From: Coriobacteriaceae bacterium
GTDB lineage: Bacteria > Actinomycetota > Coriobacteriia > Coriobacteriales > Eggerthellaceae
Direction of reading: 5' to 3'
Length of the DNA stretch: 12,697 nucleotides
Assembly: GCA_015062635.1 (NCBI GenBank)
Contig: SUUF01000013.1
Span: forward strand, 15,378 to 28,074
Of this stretch, positions 7,097 to 12,697 are shown piece by piece. The position numbers and the translations under genes are program-made. How positions within the stretch are numbered: the stretch's first letter is position 1; each line of letters starts with the position of its first letter. The notes below the pieces were generated by a model, which was not told the DNA's origin, did no database searches, and saw only the letters and a list, made by a program, of their open reading frames with translations.

Positions 7097-7120
7097 GAGG
7101 TGCTGTATACGGCACCTCTT
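7097..7120 (+). promoter_or_regulatory. Leader hairpin upstream of the AGCS symporter
   Basis: GAGGTGCTG (7097-7105) pairs with CGGCACCTC (7110-7118) over a TATA loop: nine pairs, one of them G-T. It is followed by TTGGTTTCGATT, with scattered Ts but no clean run. It stands 57 bases before the GTG start. It could be an attenuator or a 5' stabiliser. A TAAAAT box at 7076-7081 is a possible -10 just upstream, without a convincing -35. I do not see the conserved bases of a glycine riboswitch. The 7003-7174 gap holds nothing else I can support. Confidence 0.4.
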
Positions 7121-7174
7121 GGTTTCGATTGGGTTTATGGCGAGAGGCGTAGCTTAACCCCAATAGGAGGATTC

Positions 7175-8617
7175 GTGGAAGAGTTCATTACGGCATTTTC
7201 GGCGGGGGTCGATGCGGTCGACTCGTTCGTGTGGGGATGGGCCATGATCGTGTTCCTGCTGGGAACGCATCTGATCATGACCGTGCGCACCGGGTTCATC
7301 CAGCGCAAGATCGGCACGGCCATCAAGCTTTCGGTTTCGAAGTCGGATGAAAACGCCGAAGGCGACGTCAGTCAATTCGGCGCGCTGGCAACCGCGTTGG
7401 CCGCCACCATCGGTACCGGTAATATCGTCGGCGTGGCTACGGGCCTGTGGTTCGGCGGCCCCGGCGCCATCTTCTGGATGTGGATCATCGGCATCTTCGG
7501 CATCGCCACCAAGTATGCCGAAACCTATATCTCGGTGAAGTACCGCGTGAAGGACGAGAACGGCGAGATGCTCGGTGGCGCGATGTATGCGCTCGAGCGT
7601 GGCTTCAAGAACAAGGCCGCCGGCAAGGTGCTCGCGGTGCTGTTCGCCGTGTTCACGTTCATCGCAAGCTTCGGCATCGGCGCATCCGTGCAGTCGAACG
7701 CCCTCACCGGCGTCATCACCGGCTACATCCAGGATGGCGGCATTGGCGTGAATGCGATGCTCGGCGTCATCCTGGTCATCCTGGTCGGCATCGTCATCAT
7801 CGGCGGCATCAAGTCGGTGACCAAGGTCACCGAGAAGCTCGTTCCCATCATGGCGCTCCTGTACGCCGCCGGCTGCATCGTCATCATCTGCCTGAACTAC
7901 GAATATGCGGGCGAGGCCATCATGCTTATCGTCACCTGCGCGTTCACCGGCCAGGCGGCCTTCGGTGGCACGGTTGGCAGCGGCATTGCCCTCGCGCTGC
8001 AGTTCGGCTTCAAGCGCGGCCTGTTCAGCAACGAGTCGGGCCTCGGTTCCGCTCCGCTCGTCGCGGCCAGCGCCACCACCAAGAACCCGGCTCGTCAGGC
8101 CCTCGTCTCGATGAGCGGCACGTTCTGGGATACGGTCATCATCTGCGCCATCACGGGCATCATGCTCGTCTCGACCATGCTGGCCAATCCCTCCATCCAG
8201 GCGGGCATTGCGGCAGGCGAGATCACGGCGGCCGCACAGCTCACCACCACGGCGTTCTCGTCGATTCCGGTGCTCGGCCCCATCGTCCTCACCGTGGGCA
8301 TGATCCTGTTCAGCTACTCCACGATTCTCGGTTGGTCGGCATACGGCAACCGTGCGGTCATGTACCTGTTCGGCAATAAGGGCATCCGCCCCTACCAGCT
8401 GGTGTTCCTGCTGTTCGTGTTCTGGGGCTGCATCGGCGGCGGCGATCTCGTGTGGAACATCTCCGACATCACGAACGCCCTGATGGCCATCCCGAACTGT
8501 ATCGCGGTTCTGGCCCTCGGCGGCGTCATCGCGGCGGGCACCAAGCATTACGTGTACGGCGGCAACCTCGAGGAAGTCGACGAGACCCCCATTCCGACGA
8601 TCGAGCGCAAGAAATAA
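7175..8617 (+). CDS. Sodium:alanine/glycine symporter, AGCS family
   Basis: This 480-residue inner-membrane secondary transporter imports alanine or glycine with sodium. It shows the family hallmarks: GALATALAATIGTGNIVGV (69-87), GGPGAIFWMW (94-103), ATKYAETY (111-118) and FSNESGLGSAP (about 284-294). Around ten to eleven hydrophobic segments follow the LeuT-type fold. The length matches the family. The start is a GTG at 7175, with AGGAGG at 7165-7170; the frame extends to an ATG at 7100, but that lies inside the leader hairpin and adds residues with no family match. The C-terminus is short and charged. The gene is flanked by a terminator on each side and so is monocistronic. Alanine versus glycine preference cannot be read from the sequence. 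Confidence 0.93.
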   Translation: MEEFITAFSAGVDAVDSFVWGWAMIVFLLGTHLIMTVRTGFIQRKIGTAIKLSVSKSDENAEGDVSQFGALATALAATIGTGNIVGVATGLWFGGPGAIFWMWIIGIFGIATKYAETYISVKYRVKDENGEMLGGAMYALERGFKNKAAGKVLAVLFAVFTFIASFGIGASVQSNALTGVITGYIQDGGIGVNAMLGVILVILVGIVIIGGIKSVTKVTEKLVPIMALLYAAGCIVIICLNYEYAGEAIMLIVTCAFTGQAAFGGTVGSGIALALQFGFKRGLFSNESGLGSAPLVAASATTKNPARQALVSMSGTFWDTVIICAITGIMLVSTMLANPSIQAGIAAGEITAAAQLTTTAFSSIPVLGPIVLTVGMILFSYSTILGWSAYGNRAVMYLFGNKGIRPYQLVFLLFVFWGCIGGGDLVWNISDITNALMAIPNCIAVLALGGVIAAGTKHYVYGGNLEEVDETPIPTIERKK

Positions 8618-8645
8618 GCGGCATCATCCGCGGGTATGCGTGAAG

Positions 8646-8673
8646 AAGGGCAGCTTTCGGGCTGCCCTTTTTT
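8646..8673 (+). terminator. Intrinsic terminator of the AGCS gene
   Basis: AAGGGCAGC (8646-8654) pairs with GCTGCCCTT (8661-8669) around a six-base loop and runs into TTTTTT (8668-8673). It lies 28 bases after the symporter stop codon. Confidence 0.93.
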
Positions 8674-8691
8674 GCACCATGCGTTTTTGAC

Positions 8692-8766
8692 CTATGCTGC
8701 CGAAGCAAGCTCCTGGCTTACAGGTCCGGGTTGCTCGGTCTTGGCGCGTCCTGTCTGCAAATCGCC
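8692..8766 (-). pseudogene. 3' relic of a HAD phosphatase paralogue
   Basis: Read on the minus strand, this stretch ends in KTEQPGPVSQELASAA and a TAG stop. It matches the C-terminus of the intact phosphatase at 9893-11143 (KTELPGPVSQELAPAA) at 14 of 16 residues. At DNA level 46 of 54 bases agree (8691-8744 against 9892-9945). Of the seven codons that differ, five are synonymous and the frame and stop are kept, so the copies diverged while both were still coding. Homology fades upstream of the KTE codons, toward about 8766, and the frame hits a stop before any start or HAD motif. It is therefore a fragment left by deletion or replacement of a second phosphatase gene. The remaining gap to vapC (8767-8811) shows nothing else. 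Confidence 0.75.
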
Positions 8767-8811
8767 CCCCATTTGTTCGATAAAAGGCGACTTACTTTTG
8801 CACTGCCATCC

Positions 8812-9243
8812 TTAGCTAAGTCCGAGTCCCTCTTCGTCCCAGTTGATTAGCGTGACGCAGTTCACGCCATTGTTCAGGCAGAGCCTCATGAGCTTGCGGT
8901 CGGTGGTATAGAGCGTTCCGCCTGTGCGACGCGCCAGCACGAAGTAGAACATGTCGTACGCCGAATGGTTCAAGCGAATGCTTTCGCGGAACGCTTCAGA
9001 TTGCAGGTCCTCGATGGGGTAGAAGTCATCGATGATTTGCAGCGACTGCCTGAAATAGTCCGCTGCGCATTCCGTTGATAATCCCTGCGTGCGCGTGAGC
9101 TTGCGGAAAACGCTCGCCAATTCCGCGCGTACCAAATCGCAGCTTATCGCTTTTTCATTGCGGAACATCAGCTCCTTCAAGGCAAGTCCATCCTCTGTTT
9201 GGCGGGCAATTTCCACAAGGGCGCATGAATCCAGGACAATCAT
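8812..9243 (-). CDS. VapC-type toxin, PIN-domain ribonuclease
   Basis: This 143-residue PIN domain is the toxin of a type II pair. Family members cut specific tRNAs or rRNA using magnesium held by four acidic residues. These are visible as Asp5 (MIVLDSCALVE), Glu41 (RAELASVF), Asp97 (SAYDMFYFVLAR) and Asp115 (YTTDRKLM). The full set and normal length suggest an active enzyme. Its ATG overlaps the antitoxin stop in an ATGA, so translation is coupled. The operator and promoter lie upstream of the antitoxin. Next to it, on the side of its stop, is the phosphatase relic at 8692-8766, so the pair sits in a locus that has been rearranged. The target RNA cannot be read from the sequence. Confidence 0.93.
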   Translation of the reverse strand: MIVLDSCALVEIARQTEDGLALKELMFRNEKAISCDLVRAELASVFRKLTRTQGLSTECAADYFRQSLQIIDDFYPIEDLQSEAFRESIRLNHSAYDMFYFVLARRTGGTLYTTDRKLMRLCLNNGVNCVTLINWDEEGLGLS

Positions 9244-9590
9244 CGCGCCTCCTCTTCGCGGATTTGCGCGAGGATGATGTCTGCGCGTGGTGCGGTTTCA
9301 GATAGGGGAATGGGTGGTAATTTCGCAAGCTCCTCGAAGGCTTTCCGATGCCGGGCGGCATAATCGGTGTCATCTTGCGTATCAAAGGCGTATGACATGG
9401 CCGGTCGTCCCGTTTCCCGGGGTTCTTTTTGGGTTACTGAAGCGGAAGGTTTCGAGCTCGCGCGCATGCCGAGGTATTCCTCGAGAATCGTCACCGTTTG
9501 CTGTGCGATGCTCCGGTTTTCCCGCGCAGCGCATTCGCGCAACCGCTCGTAAACCTCGATGGGGCAATCCTTTACCTGCAGCGCGGGCAT
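9240..9590 (-). CDS. VapB/FitA-like ribbon-helix-helix antitoxin
   Basis: This 116-residue partner of the PIN toxin begins MPALQVKDCPIEVYERLRE, a ribbon strand followed by two helices through about residue 42, as in FitA-type antitoxins that bind operator DNA as dimers. A polar, probably disordered linker follows (about 45-80). The acidic and basic end ADIILAQIREEEAR is the part expected to wrap the toxin. The start at 9590 is chosen because AAAGGA lies six bases upstream; the frame runs on to 9698 but that would cross the -10 box and operator. Order antitoxin-toxin with a 4-base ATGA overlap is typical. It probably represses its own operon through the palindrome at 9646. Confidence 0.9.
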   Translation of the reverse strand: MPALQVKDCPIEVYERLRECAARENRSIAQQTVTILEEYLGMRASSKPSASVTQKEPRETGRPAMSYAFDTQDDTDYAARHRKAFEELAKLPPIPLSETAPRADIILAQIREEEAR

Positions 9591-9624
9591 GGCGAATCCT
9601 TTCTCCTTACTGGTCTTTGTCAGA

Positions 9625-9633
9625 ATTATAGCA
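9625..9633 (-). promoter_or_regulatory. vapBC promoter, extended -10
   Basis: On the minus strand TGCTATAAT is a perfect extended -10 (TATAAT at 9625-9630, TG at 9632-9633). It lies 34 bases before the antitoxin start. There is no good -35; that position is taken by the palindrome. Confidence 0.75.
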
Positions 9634-9645
9634 AAACGCATGAAT

Positions 9646-9668
9646 AAAGCATCCATAATGGATGCTTT
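9646..9668. promoter_or_regulatory. 23-bp perfect palindrome, probable vapBC operator
   Basis: AAAGCATCCAT (9646-9656), one central A, then its exact complement ATGGATGCTTT (9658-9668). It covers the -35 region of the vapBC promoter, the expected place for autorepression by the ribbon-helix-helix antitoxin and toxin complex. Confidence 0.75.
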
Positions 9669-9892
9669 CGCAAGTCGTGCGAAACACCGAAGTTGCATGG
9701 GTTGAAGCGTTTCCGCTGTGCCGAATCAGCGGAATACGGGCTTGGCGCCAGAGCCCCACGGGAGATTGCGAAGGGGTTCAAAGGGGCAATGCATGCGTTT
9801 TGCGGCGGTTTGCATATGCGTCTTTACCTGTGTCGTGCATAAAGGCCCAGGTTGTGAGACCTACAAGCTAAAACGAGACGGTAATGCGCGTC
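9669..9892. other. Gap between vapBC operator and phosphatase 3' end
   Basis: No gene is supported in these 224 bases. The only clear structure is TTCCGCTG (9711-9718) paired with CAGCGGAA (9727-9734) over an eight-base loop, extendable by CGT/ACG across a bulge. It has no T-run in either direction. It could serve as a 3' structure for the phosphatase message or be a relic of the lost paralogue. Confidence 0.4.
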
Positions 9893-11143
9893 CTATGCCG
9901 CCGGGGCAAGCTCCTGACTCACGGGTCCGGGCAGCTCGGTCTTGGTTACGCTCTGCCCATAGATCGTCGCCCAGTCGTTGGCCATGGAAAACGACGTCCA
10001 CGATTCGTCCTCGACCAGGCGATAGCTTTCTGCGGCCTTCTCGGCGTCACCATATTCGCGCGCCGTGTCGTCGGCCACCACATAGCATGCCATGCCGCCG
10101 TTTGCCTCGGCATAATTGAGCATGGCGTGGTCGCCCGAGCTGTTGCCGAAGGCCAGCGTGGGCTTCTTGCCAATCTCGCGCGCGATGGCCAGCACCTTGC
10201 CCGTCTTTTCGCAATCATCCACGGAAGGGGTCGATAGCACCACGTCGTCATCCTGCGCCATCGTATAGTCCGTGGCATCTGCGGAACCCATGTTGACGGT
10301 GGTGTAGGCGATGTCGGCGCCGATCACGCGGTTGGGCTCGATGCCGAGGCGTTCCACCACCGCGCGCACGATTTCGCGCTCGCCGGCCGACACGATGTAC
10401 ACCTGGAACTCGTTTGCCTCGAGGTAATCGATGACCTCGAGCATCGGCTGGTAGAAGCTTTCCCCATAGGTCATGCCCTCGAAGCCCTTCGTCTGCACGG
10501 TGTCCATGAACGTGTTCACGTATGCGTGGAGCTCGTCAGGCGTCATGCCGGCGAACTCCTCGTCGAGCGCCTGGTGTCGCGCGGGACTCAGATTGGAATC
10601 CTTCATGCCCTGGTAGGCGTTGTCGCGCACCTGCTCGATGATGGCCGTCATCTGGGCGTCGGCCTTGTGGTCGGGGTCGTCGAGCACGCGGTGGATGAGC
10701 AGCATGTAGTCGATGTAGAACGGCGCCTTCTCGGAGATGATGGTGCCGTCCATATCGAATGTCGCTATGCGGTCCTTCGGTTCGAGGTATTCGGTGCTTG
10801 CCGGGTCGCACACCTCCTGCACGTAGGCGACGAGTTCGGAAAGCGATTTGCTCTCGGGGTTCCACGAGGGGAAGGTGGTCGCGATGTCGACAGCAGCGGG
10901 CGCCGTGGCTGCCGAGGTTGAGGCCGAGCTCGAGTCCGACTCAGCCGTGGAGGATTCAGCCGCGGAAGACGCGGTGGCTGCCTCGCTGGCAACAGGAGCG
11001 CTGGCCGGTTGCTTCGGCGCGTACTTGTTCGCCAGGAACATGTTCGTGAGCAGCACTGCGAGCACCGCGCCCAGCACGAAAACCGCAAACAACGCAAAGA
11101 TGTACTTCCACCGGGAGTTAGAGGCGTTTTTCGTGCCGCTCAT
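9893..11143 (-). CDS. Membrane-anchored HAD phosphatase
   Basis: This 416-residue protein has a short basic start, one membrane segment (about 14-36, YIFALFAVFVLGAVLAVLL) and a low-complexity Ala/Ser/Thr/Glu linker to about residue 85. A HAD hydrolase domain follows. Motif I is FDMDGTII (Asp130, Asp132), motif II SAGE (Ser252), motif III a Lys at 326/327, and motif IV FGNSSGD with Asp338. The positive-inside pattern puts the catalytic domain outside the membrane, so it probably releases phosphate from an extracellular compound; the substrate is not evident. The start at 11143 is preferred over a TTG at 11155 because GGAG lies six bases upstream of it. The last 16 codons recur almost intact at 8692, showing that a paralogue once stood nearby. 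Confidence 0.9.
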   Translation of the reverse strand: MSGTKNASNSRWKYIFALFAVFVLGAVLAVLLTNMFLANKYAPKQPASAPVASEAATASSAAESSTAESDSSSASTSAATAPAAVDIATTFPSWNPESKSLSELVAYVQEVCDPASTEYLEPKDRIATFDMDGTIISEKAPFYIDYMLLIHRVLDDPDHKADAQMTAIIEQVRDNAYQGMKDSNLSPARHQALDEEFAGMTPDELHAYVNTFMDTVQTKGFEGMTYGESFYQPMLEVIDYLEANEFQVYIVSAGEREIVRAVVERLGIEPNRVIGADIAYTTVNMGSADATDYTMAQDDDVVLSTPSVDDCEKTGKVLAIAREIGKKPTLAFGNSSGDHAMLNYAEANGGMACYVVADDTAREYGDAEKAAESYRLVEDESWTSFSMANDWATIYGQSVTKTELPGPVSQELAPAA

Positions 11144-11182
11144 TCGAAGCTCCAATCGCGCGTGCCGTTACGTAGCAGCCCC

Positions 11183-11191
11183 ATTATCGCA
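11183..11191 (-). promoter_or_regulatory. Candidate phosphatase promoter, extended -10
   Basis: On the minus strand TGCGATAAT is an extended -10 with GATAAT (11183-11188, five of six). The -35 position holds only GATTCA. It lies 39 bases from the chosen start codon. The 11192-11273 stretch beyond it holds no gene that I can support. Confidence 0.5.
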
Positions 11192-11273
11192 CGCATCGCG
11201 CACGATGAATCACCCTCCCTTGGGGTGCCTGACTCAAGTGGCATCGCGGACGGGTTTGATGTCGCAGTAGATT

Positions 11274-11510
11274 ATGTATGCCGAAACCAGGATGCTGTAT
11301 GCGTCCGCCACCGAGGACGATGCCGCACGCGTGCGCGCATATCTGGACAGCTGCGCGTATACCAAGGTGGATTCGGACCACGACATCCACGTGGCGTGGC
11401 CTGATGTGTTTGTGACGGTGCTGGCGGAACCTGCCGGGCGCCGGCAACGTGGTGCCCTGTCCCATAATCAAGACACATACATATGTTCGAAAACCGTATT
11501 CTTCTTCTAG
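11274..11510 (+). CDS. Doubtful small ORF, possible gene fragment
   Basis: This frame encodes 78 residues. Up to about 11450 the codons show the host pattern of G/C third positions (ASATEDDAARVRAYLDS and on), which suggests true coding. After that the composition turns A/T-rich and the frame runs into the leader of the next gene. No ribosome site precedes the ATG and an in-frame stop lies two codons upstream. I recognise no family. The best reading is a fragment of an older gene cut at both ends, but chance cannot be excluded. With 11144-11273 it fills the 391-base gap between the phosphatase and rhuM-fic starts; the 11451-11534 part carries an ACATATGT palindrome (11479-11486) but no clear promoter. 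Confidence 0.3.
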   Translation: MYAETRMLYASATEDDAARVRAYLDSCAYTKVDSDHDIHVAWPDVFVTVLAEPAGRRQRGALSHNQDTYICSKTVFFF

Positions 11511-11534
11511 CGGTAAACGGGAAAGGAGAAGGGT

Positions 11535-12455
11535 ATGGCAAACAACATCGTTTTATTTGAGTCGGAAGACCATGATGTTTCGATTGACGTTGGATTCGAC
11601 GGGGAGACTGTTTGGCTGTCGCAAAGGCAGATTAGCGAACTGTTTGGCAAAGATCGCACTGTGATCACGCGCCACATCAACAACATATTCAATCAAGGTG
11701 AGCTTGATAGGGAAAGCAATGTGCATTTTTTGCACATTACCAGTTCAGACCGTCCAATCGCAACGTATAACCTCGATGTGATTCTTGCGGTTGGGTACCG
11801 TGTTAATTCAAAACGAGGCGTGGAATTCCGCCGTTGGGCGACGAATGTCTTGCGCCGATACATCATCGACGGCCATGCGGAAAACGAAAAGCGCCTCGAG
11901 CAGCTCGGCCAGGTCACGCGCATCATGGCGCGCATACCCGACAGCCTGGAAACGCGACAGGTGCTCGACATCGTGCGCAGCTACACCACAGCGCTCGATT
12001 TGCTCGACGACTACGACCATCAGCGCCTTACCGCACCGAAAGGCGATGCGGCGACCTACGTGCTGTCATACGAGGAATGTCGCCGGGTCATCGATGGCAT
12101 GCGTTTCGGGAACGAGAGCTCCCTGTTCGGCGTCGAGAAAGACGAGTCGTTCAAGGGTTCGATTGGCAATATCTACCAAACGTTTGGTGGGCAGGAGCTC
12201 TATCCGAGCCTGCAGGAGAAGGCGGCCAATCTGCTGTATTTCGTCGTGAAGAACCATGCCTTCCTCGACGGCAACAAACGCATAGCAGCCACGATGTTCC
12301 TGTATTTCCTCGATCGCAACGGCGCATTGTTTGACGGTGCCAAAAAGTGCATTGACGACAGCACGCTTGTGGCTATAACCATCATGATTGCCGAGTCGAA
12401 ACCCGAGGAGAAGGACACCATGGTTGCGCTCGTGAGGAACTTCCTCGCGACTTGA
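11535..12455 (+). CDS. RhuM-Fic/Doc fusion protein
   Basis: This 306-residue protein has two parts. Residues 1-115 match the RhuM virulence-protein style: ETVWLSQRQISELFGKD with a helix-turn-helix-like stretch (25-50), then YNLDVILAVGYRVNSKRG (78-95). A helical linker follows. The Fic/Doc domain spans about 175-300, with HAFLDGNKR (His241, Asp245, Asn247, Lys248, Arg249). This fits the Doc form HxFx(D/N)(A/G)NKR; Phage P1 Doc phosphorylates EF-Tu, other Fic proteins AMPylate. A start at 11535 follows AAAGGAGAAGGG. No separate antitoxin gene is adjacent and I see no clear Fic inhibitory motif. By hand count G+C is about 47% for 11581-11820 and 61% for 11881-12120. RhuM-Fic fusions are known in databases; the substrate is unknown. 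Confidence 0.88.
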   Translation: MANNIVLFESEDHDVSIDVGFDGETVWLSQRQISELFGKDRTVITRHINNIFNQGELDRESNVHFLHITSSDRPIATYNLDVILAVGYRVNSKRGVEFRRWATNVLRRYIIDGHAENEKRLEQLGQVTRIMARIPDSLETRQVLDIVRSYTTALDLLDDYDHQRLTAPKGDAATYVLSYEECRRVIDGMRFGNESSLFGVEKDESFKGSIGNIYQTFGGQELYPSLQEKAANLLYFVVKNHAFLDGNKRIAATMFLYFLDRNGALFDGAKKCIDDSTLVAITIMIAESKPEEKDTMVALVRNFLAT

Positions 12456-12478
12456 CAGAGGGATTGACGAGCCTCGAT

Positions 12479-12697
12479 TTACCTTGCCAGCAGCGCCTCG
12501 AAGTGGGCGATGAGCTCCTCGAGGGGAAGGTCGCCGTATTCGCCGGCCAGCCAGTCGAGGTAGGCGTAGGTGACGCCCGAGGCCACCATGTCGGCGGCTA
12601 TCGTCAGGCGCGGGCCCTCCAGGCCCAGCGTGCGCCCGAGCTCCTCCTCGAAGATGCGCCGGAACGCGCGGCGGAACCGGTTGCGGAACGTCTCGAA
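12479..12697 (-). CDS. C-terminal part of a TetR-like regulator
   Basis: The last 72 residues of a minus-strand protein are visible, cut by the window edge. They read FETFRNRFRRAF..., then a helix DMVASGVTYAYLDWL and end EELIAHFEALLAR. Long amphipathic helices ending in a short HFEALL helix are the usual C-terminal ligand-binding end of TetR regulators. The DNA-binding part lies outside the window, so the family call rests on this end alone. Codons are host-like. It is convergent with the rhuM-fic gene, 23 bases away, with no terminator visible between them. Confidence 0.6.
   Translation of the reverse strand, partial: FETFRNRFRRAFRRIFEEELGRTLGLEGPRLTIAADMVASGVTYAYLDWLAGEYGDLPLEELIAHFEALLAR

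Noticed and set aside
6927..7157. 76-residue plus-strand ORF after the secDF operon
   Set aside because: It begins inside the terminator stem and runs through the degenerate second hairpin and the symporter leader. Only its last six codons (the MARGVA micro-ORF) are kept, as a finding.
7003..7174. Glycine riboswitch before the alanine/glycine symporter
   Set aside because: The conserved core segments of that riboswitch are not recognisable here; only one simple hairpin is visible.
7154..8548. Long open frame on the strand opposite the AGCS symporter
   Set aside because: It is a shadow of the symporter codons; the translation is low-complexity and polar with no family features, and it has no ribosome site.
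8811..8820. Perfect palindrome CTTAGCTAAG at the end of vapC
   Set aside because: It is short, overlaps the stop codon and has no flanking pattern; ten-base palindromes occur by chance at this scale.
9707..9738. Possible intrinsic terminator or small RNA at the hairpin in the vapBC-phosphatase gap
   Set aside because: The stem is good but no T-run follows on either strand and no promoter is visible for a separate transcript.
9662..10119. Two overlapping plus-strand ORFs near the phosphatase 3' end
   Set aside because: They are antisense to the phosphatase or lie in the structured gap, with Arg/Pro/Ser-rich shadow composition and no ribosome site.

Overview
The base composition (high G+C with strongly G/C-biased third codon positions), a fused SecDF, a DUF1292-like acidic protein, an alanine/glycine symporter and an anaerobe-type QueH together suggest a Coriobacteriia-like actinobacterium (Eggerthella/Slackia-type gut anaerobe). 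This placement is inferred from gene content; the window contains no rRNA or tRNA to confirm it. The sequence looks chromosomal: housekeeping genes on the left and an accessory patch on the right.

Left part (1-2917): a small DUF6483-like protein, then a cold-shock protein with a structured 5' leader and a strong intrinsic terminator. Facing it on the minus strand is a two-gene operon, HAD hydrolase then tgt, with one base between them. Divergent from that operon across a 68-base gap is queH. Tgt puts preQ1 into tRNA and QueH carries out the last reduction to queuosine, so the gap is a queuosine locus (queA is not in the window).

Middle (3686-8673): secDF, a single-chain SecD-SecF export motor, overlaps by one base a small acidic DUF1292-like gene. 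A duplicated terminator hairpin follows, then an AGCS-family sodium:alanine/glycine symporter with a hairpin-bearing leader and its own terminator.

Right part (8674-12697), accessory: just after the symporter terminator lies a short relic that matches the 3' end of the membrane-anchored HAD phosphatase gene found 1.2 kb further on, with frame and stop codon kept. Between the two copies sits a VapBC toxin-antitoxin pair with a 23-bp perfect palindrome over its promoter. Next come the intact phosphatase, a doubtful small ORF that may be a gene fragment, and a RhuM-Fic/Doc fusion whose first half has clearly lower G+C than its second half. The window ends inside a TetR-like regulator on the minus strand.

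I found no CRISPR array, insertion sequence, tRNA or prophage genes. The most notable points are the paralogue relic beside VapBC, the RhuM-Fic chimera, the operator palindrome, the divergent queuosine locus and the long charged tail on QueH.
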